NCBI GenBank assembly: GCA_029582155.1
Contig: CM055898.1
Span: 22,243,339 to 22,307,338, forward strand
DNA length: 64,000 nt
Direction: 5' to 3'
From: Panopea generosa
Taxonomy: Eukaryota; Mollusca; Bivalvia; Adapedonta; Hiatellidae
Positions 1-12,100 of this stretch are shown here, piece after piece. The notes under the pieces are model-generated. The model did no database searches. It was given only the letters and a program-made list of their open reading frames with translations, and was not told the DNA's origin. How positions within the stretch are numbered: position 1 is the stretch's first letter; the number at the start of each line of letters is the position of its first letter. The translations under genes were made by a program, and so were the position numbers.

Positions 1-794
1 TAGTTTTTTTAAAAAAATAATTGTGATATTCAAATCTATGTGATAAGTTTTTTTCTTATTCTTTTTATAGCTGTAATGTTAGTTCTTATTGCATTTCTTA
101 TAGTAAAGTATTTATTTTTCTTAAAAAATGATTTGTGAAACACCATTTTAAGTTGAATACTGGTAAATATGTTTTAATAATGTATTCTGCATTTGCAATG
201 GTATTTAATAAAATATCAGGATTTTTTTCAAAAGTGAAAATTTCGTTTCAAGTTTACCCCCCCCCAATTTGGTTGTCAATTTGTCACGTTTTTGGTGGAT
301 TTGACATATTTAACTATTCAGTTTATGTTTAGTAATGATAACAAGATGCTTTTTATCCATTTTGGTAATTATTTTATTTCTTAAGTTTTATTACTAGTGT
401 TTTATCCTGATAATTTTTAAGAAATACATAAATTATAACAGTAGATTGTGTGAAAAAATCTAGCTTTGACAAGTAAAAATAAAATAATATCTCACACATA
501 CATAGTACATGTATGCAACACCACCTCATTTCTTTTGTATCTATCTCTTGTAAATTATTATATATAAATACAATACAATTTGATTAGTTGGATTAAAAGT
601 GACTACGCCTTGCATATAAAGTTCAAATTTGGGATGTTTGTAGTATTTCTTAAAAAGCTTATAGTTTTTTTGGTTTTTTAACTGTTCTTACCATTCCTAT
701 TGAATGTTCACACATACAAACCCAAGCCTCATTTCATGATTTTTTATGATTAGTTAATAGAAACTAAATACAAGCCATATGCAAACATTTTCCT

Positions 795-905
795 GTACTG
801 TATGATGGGAGGATTGTTTCCTTGAGCAAGACACATTTTCCACATTTGCTTAGTACTGATTCTAACCAGGAAGACTTCGAGTGAGATTTGTCTAAGTTGT
901 AAGAA
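795..905. repeat. SINE-tail-like fragment
   Basis: TTGAGCAAGACACATTTT and TTAGTACTGATTCTAACC resemble pieces of the SINE copies at 52 kb and 55 kb. Too short and worn to place fully. Confidence 0.3.
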
Positions 906-1477
906 CTTGTTTCACAATCAAAGTAAAATAAATAAGTTTAAACTATTTTCTGTAACAACATGGATCAGGATACTGACCATTTTGGATATATGTGATATCA
1001 CGCCACCTGTAATGTCATTGCACAAAACTTTGTAAATCAAAACTTACTTGGTATTGTATAATAAAACTATCAATTTGCATGCATTGTAAAGGTCATAACG
1101 AATTATATATACATGCATTGTGAAATACCCATGTGTAGTCTGTTCCGATATTCTCCATCCATTCATCATGATGGATTCGTTACAAATTAATAGCTGTCAA
1201 GGTTATTAGGGTTTAAGTCTTCTTTTTTTCAATGTAATCACATATGTTGCAAATATCACCCATTTTCTTCAGATTCACAACAAAATTAACCTTATTTATT
1301 AAGCTTTTGATGAATTCATAGAATTTATCTGACATTAAATTAATTTTGATAATTTCATAGTTAAAAATAATGAAAATATTAATGGTATTTTCACTTTTAA
1401 AATCATAAAATAAAAAATATTGGTGAATCAATTCCACTTTTGATAACAGTAAAATTGGCATGCTCATCATCACTCGA

Positions 1478-1660
1478 TTTAAATCATAAAAGGCATGGGA
1501 ATCAGACTTAGAATAAAAGTAAGGCATTGGGAACCAGACTTCGACACACTGCTTCAAATCATAAAAGACTTGATTTTAAGTTATAATAGTACGGCATGAG
1601 AACCAAACTTGGATGTTCTGCTTTAAATCATAAAAAAATTACGGCACAGGAACCAGAATA
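1478..1660. repeat. Small degenerate tandem repeat, ~70-75 bp unit
   Basis: AAATCATAAAA recurs at 1481, 1556 and 1625, each followed by a variant of GGCATGGGAACCAGACTT. Three worn copies. Confidence 0.55.
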
Positions 1661-2119
1661 AATCTGGCTGTAGCAAATAATGTTTCAATAAATTATTAAG
1701 AAATGAAAATAACCAATCCCCGCCTACATAATTTGTGTCCTTTCTTCTGTTAGAAAGGCATGAGCATTCAAAGAATGCATTTAGCTATTTAAGGAAAGCT
1801 TTGTTATACATTTGCATATTCACGTTATCATATTTATTGCAGAAAATAAAGTATCGCAAACATTAGACAATTGTTGTTTTAGTTTATTTTGTTGAATTCC
1901 AGTCTTTACATATAAATATACAGTCAAACCACTCAAGGGAAAGAGCAAAAATTACTTCTTAAAGCAGGTGGCTGCTTAATGCAGGGTGTTTTTAATTTAA
2001 ATTATAAACATGGTTAATAGAAAATGGCTGCTTAATAGACGTGAACACTAACACAAAGTTTTTGTTATTCAAATATAATTTACCTGTTCAACTGACAATC
2101 CCTACTAATTAGGAGATTT

Positions 2120-2245
2120 ACTTGCTTTGAATATGTGGAGAGTAGCTAGTGACCGAGGTTGTCGGTTACTAGTTAACAACCTAGTGGATCCCAGGACAAC
2201 TGTCGTTAAGTTACTGAGATGCTGTTGAATAGAAAATACAGAAAA
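2120..2245 (+). repeat. SINE body fragment
   Basis: GAATATGTGGAGAGTAGCTAG and TTACTAGTTAACAACCTAGTGGATCCCAG correspond to the body shared with copies at 24.8, 48.5 and 53.9 kb (conserved CTAGTACTGGTTAACTGCCCAG). The tRNA-like head is missing. Confidence 0.45.
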
Positions 2246-2319
2246 GAACAAGTCTAATTATCACCACCACCACTGCCACATGTCGAAATGGACCCCTTTT
2301 CTGTTTCTCCATAAATCAC

Positions 2320-2860
2320 TTCCTGTCTGGAATTGTTCTCTCTACATATTGTGGCAATGTTAACTTGGTAGGAAATATTAGTACGAAATATTTTGGCATA
2401 TAAATGCTACATTCAGGTTCATTGACTTACAGTTAAGATTCTTTAGTGATTGTATAATGACCAGATCTTGTCCAGACTGCCCTTTATTTTCAACAGATAT
2501 TGGCAATATTAGTATGAAGTCTAGTTGCACACATTATTGCTACATCTTGATCCAGACTTTTAGCAGAGTTATGACTTTAATATAAAGACTTTAAATGTCC
2601 AGGCTTGTCCTAAACTTCTCATCAGATTGTGGCAATATTTGGTATAAGGTACAGTTGTGCATATCATCACAATGTTCCTGTCAACGACTTTCAGCAAAGT
2701 ATGTTTCCTTTAATGATTTTGTATTGATCAACAGTTACTCTTGTGTGGACTACACCTAAACTTATCAATGAATTTTGACCATTACAGGGATGGAAGTATC
2801 GGTATCTAGTTGCAAAGATCATGACCACATTTCATTTCTAAGACATTCTGGGTATTCATA
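2320..2860 (+). repeat. Worn tandem array, ~150-160 bp units
   Basis: Variants of GTGGCAATATTAGTATGAAGT, GTTGTGCATATCATC and CAGACTTTTAGCAGAGTTATGACTTT recur three to four times. The same motif set appears in worn form at 29.0-30.4 kb. Confidence 0.5.
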
Positions 2861-3856
2861 GCCCTCGAATAAAAGTTTTTGTATCTTTAATAATAGAAAA
2901 TAGGGAGGAAAAGAAGAGCTAATATTTTAAAAAATACATGAAATGAATGAAACTAAAGCTGTAGTCTGTTTCAGTGAAAGACCATAAAGACAAGTGCCAT
3001 AACCTTGTCTTGTATAGTATTAAGAGTAATGTCCCTTTAAACTGGAAAATTTTAATTTCATGTTTGCACCCTGAAAAAGCATTTTTTTCAGAAACGTGGT
3101 GAGTGAAAAAGTTGTCTCTGTAATAAACATATGAAACTTTTACCATGACTAAATGAAGAGAAACTAAAGAACTCTTTCTTACTTTTATTTATTTTTAACA
3201 TCTTGTTTAAATATGCAAGGATTCCATAACAAATTATGCATGGCTTCTATAACAAAAAATATCGTGGATTCTCAAACAAAATACAAATTAACATATAACA
3301 TAACAAGAAAACCTTAGTTACTTAATGTCATAACTTTTTCATTATAAACAAAGAGTTCCACAACTTTTTAAAGATGCAGTTAGTTGCTTAAGCTAATCTA
3401 GGTAATAAATTGGTCCGTTTCCAAAACTGCAATAGAGTCCCCAATGAGTTTAATTTGTTATATTCCATCTACAAAGTTAAGAATAAATCAACTCACGCTC
3501 ATAAGTTCAAACTACCAAGTTGAATTGAACCGAGTTGTAGAAATATTTTCCAATTATACTTAAATCATTGTCAATTACTAAGACTGTAGAGGAACTCATT
3601 TCAAGAACACTGATGAGGACTCAGTCTGCCTTGGACTCGTCACATACATAGATTTCATTCAAGGCATAAAATGCAAAATTTTAAAACAGACGTCTTAAAT
3701 TGCATTGTAACATGGTATGATATTTTTGTTTTGTTTTATTTACTGTTTCTAATCATGTTTTGGGAATGTACAGAATGGGGATTTTAAGGCATAACAATAC
3801 ATAGGTTATATAATGTAAACAGGAAGGAAGATTCTGGGTTCACTTTCTGTATAACA

Positions 3857-3872
3857 ATATATATATATATAT
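3857..3872. repeat. (AT)n microsatellite
   Basis: Eight uninterrupted AT units. Confidence 0.9.
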
Positions 3873-4039
3873 GTACCAAATTGGTAGTAGTTCTACAACA
3901 TTTGACAATTTGATTCCATTTACTATTAAGATTCTGTTCATTTATTTTGATAAAACTTAAATACTGTATTATTTTTTTATATATATTTTTTAATTGGGTT
4001 TAACACCATTTTCAACACATTTCAGGTAATATATAGTAT

Positions 4040-4222
4040 ATCCAGTTTTACTGGTGGAGGAAGACTTCAGGCTGAGTAGAACCACTGTCCTTCCAAAAGT
4101 AACTGGCAAACTTTCTCACGTAAAGTTTTTAGAGCGAGTGGTTCTCAAACCTACGACCTTAGCTGTGAGAGGTAAGTGATATTGAGAGGGCGCCTTAGAC
4201 CACTCAGCCACGGAGGACCTTT
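4040..4222 (-). repeat. tRNA-derived SINE, minus orientation
   Basis: Read on the minus strand from 4222: GTGGCTGAGTGGTCTAAGGC (tRNA Leu/Ser-like A box), then GTCGTAGGTTTGAGAACC (B box), then a body with TTTACGTGAGAAAGTTTGCC and GTTCTACTCAGCCTGAAG. Related copies occur at 12.4, 42.3, 61.4 and 63.5 kb. Not a functional tRNA: no cloverleaf is closed. Confidence 0.75.
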
Positions 4223-5773
4223 TGTTTGTCCAAGTAAATACAATGTAGTGTTAACTAAGAAGTGTTAAAAATCACACCAAAATGAATAGAATGACTGAAT
4301 CATTTGGGCTGTTGTGGAGTAAATGTATAACACAAAACAGTAAATTGTAGGACACCAACAGTAAGGAAGATTCTCTCCCTTCCATTCTCTTTTTTGGGGT
4401 AATACAACATTTTTGATGTTGGTGTTTCATAAAAACCAACTTCATTTATTCATTCTTGAAAATGATACATACATAGACAGCAACATAAAAATAATGTTAA
4501 AAAGTTCAGGTTAATGATTCCAGCGCTAGTAATTACAAAACTTGTACATTAACAAATATATACAGAGCTATGAAACTACTCCAGCGAAATAATAAATAGT
4601 TCATCTGTACAGACATATATTAGTTTTTAATATATTTTAAATATATTCATTTAATGAATTAAATTGAAAAAAAAAAGTATTTGCCAACAACTAGACAAAT
4701 GTACAGACCAGACTATGGTGAGTGGGTCTAGTTACAATGCAAAACATGGACACAATATCACAGCATCTGCCAAACCAATAAATTTGGTATCAACCATGAC
4801 TTATATACTATGGTTTTACATACATAAACTGATGGCTTTAAATGAGTAGGATCCGGTTAATGATTCACGACTACTCACATGCTGCATCACATGCTATATA
4901 AAAGAAATACATAGAAGCCCATTGAATCATGAAGATACAGTGAAACCATATGTATTTATTTCATAAAGGGAGATAATTGAAATCACTACAATGGAATTTT
5001 TCATTTATATATCAACTATATATATCTTTATCAAAATGAATGCCCAATTGCCGTAGCACCTGTATTAGTCAATAGATATATTTCAACATTTGTCAAGACA
5101 TCACATGTTATTAATGTAAACTAGTCTAAGTGGTGGAGTAATACCCTAAAATGAATCTGGATAGAACCACCGTCATCTTTGCAACTAGTGCCACACATAT
5201 TGAATGTCTTTTTTTTTTAATATTTCCTCTCCCAAGATGTGCAACCACGGAAGCTGATTTCACCTACTGGAAGTTCCCAGTGGAATCTGTTAGGAAGGTT
5301 TCATGACTACAAAATCCAAACAATCAACATATTATGAAGGACAGCATATTGAATATCTAAATAATAAAAATAAGCAGAATAACAAAAACTCCAGATGAGT
5401 TATCATGGAATTATTATAATTTATAGGATAAGTGTTAGCTTCAGTGAAATATAATTTTTATTTCATCAATAACCACACCAAGTGGTATGTCCACATGTGA
5501 AATATATAATGGATATTTCACAGAAATCAAGTTTTTATTTTCATTCAGCGATGGAAAAGTCTTAAATAGCAATTTTTATGTATAATTTCTCTATTTTTCA
5601 ACTTAATATGATTCAATGAGAAAACTATAATTTATTGAAAAGCATAAAATATCTTTACAATCATGTCATACGGGCCATGGCCATGGATCTTGCATCTATA
5701 CACATAACACAGGTTTGTGTAAATAACTGAACTAGTATTTACAATGCTGATGGACATAAATTCATCTGCAGTT

Positions 5774-5806
5774 TTTATTGTTTCGTTACCATTTACATTC
5801 TTTATT
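5774..5806 (-). terminator. Candidate DHDDS poly(A) signals
   Basis: Two AATAAA hexamers on the minus strand (TTTATT on plus at 5774-5779 and 5801-5806) lie about 90-120 nt past the DHDDS stop. They are the nearest candidates for 3' end formation. In AT-rich DNA such hexamers are common, so the true end could be further left. Confidence 0.4.
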
Positions 5807-5894
5807 AGTACAAATTAAATCACCATGTCAAAAATCTATATCTTCTCCAAAAATACATATAAGAACATAAATTATGCACTAGGTCAAGGTCATG

Positions 5895-6170
5895 TTATGA
5901 TACACAGGTCACAAGTTTATCAGTTGAGAGGTCCTCAAAAAACTTGTTCCGTCGCTCATTTAAATGTTTAAGAAACAAGTCCACCCTCTGTTGTCTCGCA
6001 AGCGCATACTGACGCATTTTCTCCTTCATTGTCACATGATCAATGTCATCAACGTTGTCATGGCTACACACACTATTTGATGAATCACAGTTAAGTTCAT
6101 TCATGATAGACTGGTGGTCTGATTCTGCCTGAAGACGGTCACATTTCAGTCTGTTGATTTCTTTTGCATT
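5895..6170 (-). CDS. DHDDS: DHDDS coding exon 7 with stop (residues 258-348)
   Basis: Acceptor CCTTCTAG followed by AATGCAAAAG; encodes [20 protein letters not shown], a polar, less conserved tail with a run of acidic and Ser residues, and ends LVTCVS then TAA. The [12 protein letters not shown] segment aligns with RREERVQGFLQAL of human DHDDS. The exon continues as 3' UTR below 5895. Confidence 0.92.
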   Translation of the reverse strand, partial: NAKEINRLKCDRLQAESDHQSIMNELNCDSSNSVCSHDNVDDIDHVTMKEKMRQYALARQQRVDLFLKHLNERRNKFFEDLSTDKLVTCVS

Positions 6171-9100
6171 CTAGAAGGAAGATTTAAATAAAGATATATG
6201 TACATGTATGTTAAATCTGATAAAAAAAAGTTATTGAACATAATTGTTTAATCAGACATAAAACCATCTTACCAAATTTCTGAAATTTCATTCAACAATT
6301 TCTTTTTTTGAGGGTGAATAGAAATATCACTTAATAATGTTGAAATGATTTTGAAATGCATCATGACACTAAATTCCCTTTCTGTGTCAAAAGGGGCATA
6401 ACCGGTAAAATGGTAAAGTCAATCAATTTTACAAACTAAGTTTAAATACAATGTATGACTAAGTTGTGTAAAATGTGGTTCAATAATTTTTTTTATATAT
6501 AAATAACTTTCCATCATCTCTTCAGATTAAGTACAACACCACTGGTTTACAATAAAACATTATTTCTGAAATATAAAGATTGACTTGATGTGTGGATAAA
6601 TGTAAAATTGATTGTAATATTGCCATGTGTCTTGAAAGTCTTTTAAATATTATTTACAGTTCAATCTATATGTTTTTTTAAAAAAAATATTTTGAATTTT
6701 CCTTATGTATATACATTTCTGTATTAAAATTCACGAGGCAAATTTGGAGAAATGTCATCATTAAATGATGTACAAATTTTGTAGAGCAGTAATTTAGTAT
6801 CATATTATATGGCAGTGCAAGCAAACCAAATGTAAAAATTTGGTGCCTTATAAAAGATGCAAATAAAGTGACCCTGGATGCTGCAATCCAGGTCTGACCA
6901 GGTTAGTCAATGATGCGTCTAACTGTTTATACTGGAGTTTGAGTCCGTGCTTGGTCATTGACCTTGTCCTACGGCCATTAGTTTGGCACCTACGGACATG
7001 TTTCGATTCACCAACCAAATCATTCCAGGAGAGTGCAAAAAAACATTGTCTTTTCTTTAACATAGAATTTTTAAGAAATGCTGAGAACATTGCAAACTTA
7101 AAACTTGACATGTAAGCTATAGGGTATACAAGTTTTCACTGTAACCCTCATACCTGTATGGCTGTATAGTTCTTTTGGTAGTGGAGTACGGCTGCATACA
7201 GGTGCCACACACTGAAGTCTGGCCATAGCACCTCCAGGAATGACAGGGCACTGAATGTACTCTGAAAAATGGATAAAAATAATTTCCTTTTTTTTAACAG
7301 TGCATGATAAATTCATTTCACCCTAGGGTCAAGATAATAAGAGTCTTACATGCGTTCGGATAGAAAATTGGTGGGAACAAAAACAATTATCTCAAGGGAT
7401 GGAATTTTCTATCCGAACTGAAAAGGTCTTTTTGTTGCATACCAAACATATTAAATACTTATTTTAACTTATTTTATCAAATATTTTTTACAACAGTCGT
7501 TTTTAATATGTTCAATTATATGAATTACATCAAATATTTTATATATTACGTCATAAACGAGTCTAAATGTCATAGCGTGAGACTCTAGGGCGAGATGGAA
7601 AATCTAACCCCATTAAAAAAGCAGATTACTTATGCTGTGTGCAACAAAAAAATTTACAGAGTCATAAAATGCATCTGCTAGTATACTGAAAGGAATAGCC
7701 GCCTGATATTTTAAGTATTTTCTAAATAAAGTATCAAAGCCTATGCTGCATGTGCAAAATAAGCATTTCACACGAGTGATTGTATAGAACTTCACAATCA
7801 GGCTATGTAAAACTAATACAATAATTGTCTGTTAATGTTGTATACATGTTCTAACAACGCTACTCAATATTTTGTCGAAGATATTGGAAAAACAAAGTGG
7901 CAGGTTAGCTATTCCATTTAGTCTATAATGTGCATAGTTACTTATTTCATTCTCAGATTACAGTGTATTTGTTAAAAAAAAAAACAGTATGCAAGAAAAT
8001 TATGAGTATACAATGAAGACAATGACTGAATATTTAGCATCGTTTTATGCCATCAAGAGCTGATAGACAATCAATAAATCTCACCACTAGCTCTTTCCTA
8101 GGATCCTGTAAAGTTAACCAGCACTCAGCCACACCCATCTTTGCAAGTAACTAATAAATCCACTTTTGAATCAGTGGTTGTTTCTTTTTTTTTACAATTT
8201 GTACTGTTTATTGTATTATGTTTCATGATATGTCACAAGAGGCGAAGCCTTGAGTATGATGAGATGACATAATATATTCACAAGAGATGATACAAGTAAC
8301 CAAAGTAAGTTTTGTTAAGTAACCAACAATACACAACATAAGCTATAGCATAAAATCACTAGTATTAATGAACAGACATGATATATGGATGAGGAAAACT
8401 TCAGTAGGTGATACAGAACATGTATCACACTACAATTCCTGGAATAATGAGATTGTATTCATTATTCAATCATGTCAGATATAAAATACATTACAGTACC
8501 TGCCAGAGAAGAAAATCACTGAGTCTGACCTCGCCAGATGTCCGGATCAACAGGTCTGGTGCACACGACTGATTGGTGTACAAACACTTCTCCAGCAGAT
8601 CTTCACATATATCACTGGAAAACAACAATACCATAAACAGTGAAACCTTAGTAAAATAGACACACCATAAACCGTGCACTTTTAATATTCTGTTTCTATA
8701 GTATGAATAAATTAACGAATAGGGTTTTACGGCATACCAACACATTATAGGTTATTCAACGCCAAAGATTCCAGGTTCACTATACATGTACAAAAACAAC
8801 AAATTAACATACAGATTTAAAAAAAATACACCAACAAATGAATATGCAGAATGAACCTAGAACCTAGAAGTTTCAGCAAATTCTATTGTATTACTCAAAT
8901 TGTCGCTTCTTATGGCATGTATGAACCACAGCGGTCCTATTCTTGCCATCACTCATATGGCTCCGTGAAACCACATAGGGGTTGATAATTTAACCACAAT
9001 AGTGAACATGACAAAAAACGATAAAATGAACATGACACCCATTCGGAGGATTCCTACCCCTCTGCAGAGATCAGCAGTGATTCTATTCTTAGCCGGAACC

Positions 9101-12100
9101 ACACAGGCTCTATTTCTATAGTATACTAGAAATATCACAGAAGGTGATGAATACCCCAAGATGGTGCCCTGACACAGTTATTGCATACTTTCATTGCCCC
9201 CTTTGACACAGTGAACCAATTTGAGTAACCAATCATTTTTGTGGAGTGTCATCGAATTCCAGCTAAAAGTTACCGAGAAACAGTGACCACAAAAGTTTTT
9301 TCTGAAAACTTCAAAGGGCCATAACTCATTGAAAATGATTTGGGTGCAACATGCCCATGATATGCAAAACTAGACTTGGAACCAATCTTTTTTGTGAAGT
9401 TTCATTGAATTTCAGCCAAAGGTTGCTGAGAAATAGCAACCACAATAAAAATTTCTGAAAAATTCAAAGGGCCATAACTCGTTGAAATATTATTAGCGTA
9501 CAACATGCCGACGATATACAAAATTAGTCTAGGTACCAATCACTCTTGTGAAGTTTCAGTGAATTCCAGCCAATGGTTGCCAAGATATAGTGACCACAAA
9601 AAATATATATGAAAAATTCAAAGGGCCATAACTCATTGAAAAATTATTCTCACACAACATGCCAACAATATGCACAACTATGCTTGGTACCAGTCACCCT
9701 TTTGAGGTTTCATTGAATTCTGGCCAATGGTTGCTGAGAAACTGTGATCACAAAAATTATCCACAGACAAACAGACCGACCAACCAACCGACCGACAAGA
9801 TAGCCCCCAAATACTTTGTATCTTGGTCAGGGCTTCTAAAATCACCAGTTTTCGGTCCTTGGACCGATTTCTACTGTTTAAAACTGGTTTTCATTTCAAA
9901 ATTTTATAAAAAATCGGTCCAGATATTTTCTATCAGTCATATAAATTACCCTTATCGTGCTTTACTAAGCTGTGAAAGACGCCTTGCGGCAATAACATTC
10001 GATTGTTTTGTCACCTGGTCTATTTTGACTAAGCCATTAACAATAGTAGGGGAGTTTTTCGGATGAGTATAACGCTACGTAACATGCCTTCGATGTGTGA
10101 TCAGCGGCCCATATCAGTTCATCAAAACAGTTTTGCTTCGGTAATTTCTTTGATATACCACTTGCCGAAATGTGATCAAACCTTGACCGACTTTATTTTG
10201 ATGTTGGACCGGAATTGTTTGCGCTAGCCACAATGTTTGGAAAAACAGTTGTCCACAGAGTACAGATCTGTGTATCATCAATGTAACTTGAACTAAATAA
10301 TTAATAAAAAATATAAATACCGTTCATATATATTATCCATTAATTTGATATATTTCCTCCATATTACTAACTTTGCATTCCAAAAACATGCTTCAATTTT
10401 CAAAAAGAAACAACATAAACATGTCACTTTCAAGGACTTGAAATCATGTACGTTTCACCCTTACAATATCCCTTTGATATAAGCCGACGCACGGTGACGT
10501 CACAGTCATCAAAGAGACGAAAGCCAACGTGTTGTTTCATTCAATACATGCAATGGAATTGTGCAGTTTGTTTGTGTTCACTTAAAATAGGATTTTGTCA
10601 ATAAGTATTATATATTCCATTTTAAATATCTTCCATTAGATGCAAACGTTTTTTTAATGAATTGATAATATCTAATAGGAGACACAGTTGAAAGTGGTTG
10701 TACGTAGCTTTACATATATTCATATATAGTTTAGCGAGAATAATATTGCTATTGGCTAGTCTGTTCAAGTGTCACATTCAATAGAAAGTGATTCTGGCAA
10801 TGTTCAAAGCATTGATTGTGACATTGACTCGAAACGAACCGAGGCTATATCCTGTATACACTATACTTCCGGTTTACATCCTGAATCTATTTTTTTGCGT
10901 GAAATTGATTGAAACTGGTATTAATAATGTACATATTTAGAAAAGTTTAGTGAAATTTAACACAGATAGCATGAAAAATAAACAAACTGATAAAAATGCG
11001 TGGTGGGTGGGGTATTGGGATATATATACATGCATGGGCATAATGTATAGTGGTTTTAAAAGGAAAATGTGATTCTTACGATAGAGATTCTTACAGCAAT
11101 AAAAACATTTGACTGATTTGCATTTTGGAATTTTAGAAGCCCTGATCTTGGTGTATAATAAACCTTTACAAACCAGAAACTCTCTATTCCGTAAAACATC
11201 AGACAATTTTCAACATTTATTGTGTGCATTGTGTGATGCATTAATTTACCTCAAAAAATGAATTAATTTACCTCACCTTGATTTTTAACATTATGCAAGG
11301 CATATCTATTGACAGATTGAAGTGTACTCATAAAATATAACTTCCTCCTAACCAAGAGTCCTTGTTTACCAATTAGTGGCGCATATGTAATATTAACGTC
11401 AGTGTGATAATCACATTGAGGATGCATGTGCATGATTTAAGGTAGTTCACGTTCTTATCGGATTTTTTAATATCTGTTGTAATTTATCAAAAATCTATAC
11501 AATTGATCTATAAAGTCTCAACTTTCAGATAAGCTTTGTTTTTTAAATATAGTACTATAATAATATTAAATTTCTTATTTTATTTCCTGTGATAAGCGAT
11601 ATGACTTTCATGCAGATAAAATACAATTTCCATTATCATTATGCCATGGTTGATTAAAAAGCGGGTTTAAAAAGAACAAATTCTGAACATTCACCTTTGT
11701 TTGTGCGAAAACGCTCTAGTACAAGTTCTTGAATTATATATATGCTAAACTTGATTAATTTCACTAAAATATGATCGTATAAAAAGAGAGGGGTGTTCAT
11801 GTATTTTTTCTCTCAACAATTTGAATTTGAATTAAATATTATAAATCATGACGTTTGCTTTTGATTTCGGACGACGTAAAATAAATGCCATATAATACTA
11901 ATGCAAAAAAAATGACTTGTTTAAATAGCAGGCAAACATTGTGTGTTTTTAAGTGTTTCATTTTTTATTTGAATTTGAATTTATGTGACACCCCTCCTTT
12001 TATTCAGACATATTGTAGTGAAATGAATAAAGTTTAATATTTATTGTAAACTTCCAAGAACTTGTACCAGGGCATTTTTGCACAATCAAGTTGGAATGTT

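Larger units (their letters stand above)
1..5773. other. Intergenic / 3' flank without a recognised gene
   Basis: No frame here looks like a conserved protein or has convincing splice-bounded exons. The 114-codon minus frame at 1213-1557 is Ile/Phe/Lys-rich AT-rich chance sequence. Contents recognised are decayed repeats: short repeats near 1480-1660, SINE tails near 795-905, 2120-2245 and 5140-5300, a worn tandem array at 2320-2860, and a tRNA-type SINE at 4040-4222. Part of the right end may be DHDDS 3' UTR. Confidence 0.6.

Noticed and set aside
1213..1557. 114-codon open frame on the minus strand
   Set aside because: Composition (Ile, Phe, Lys, Asn) is that of AT-rich noncoding DNA, no family resemblance, and part of the frame overlaps a small tandem repeat.
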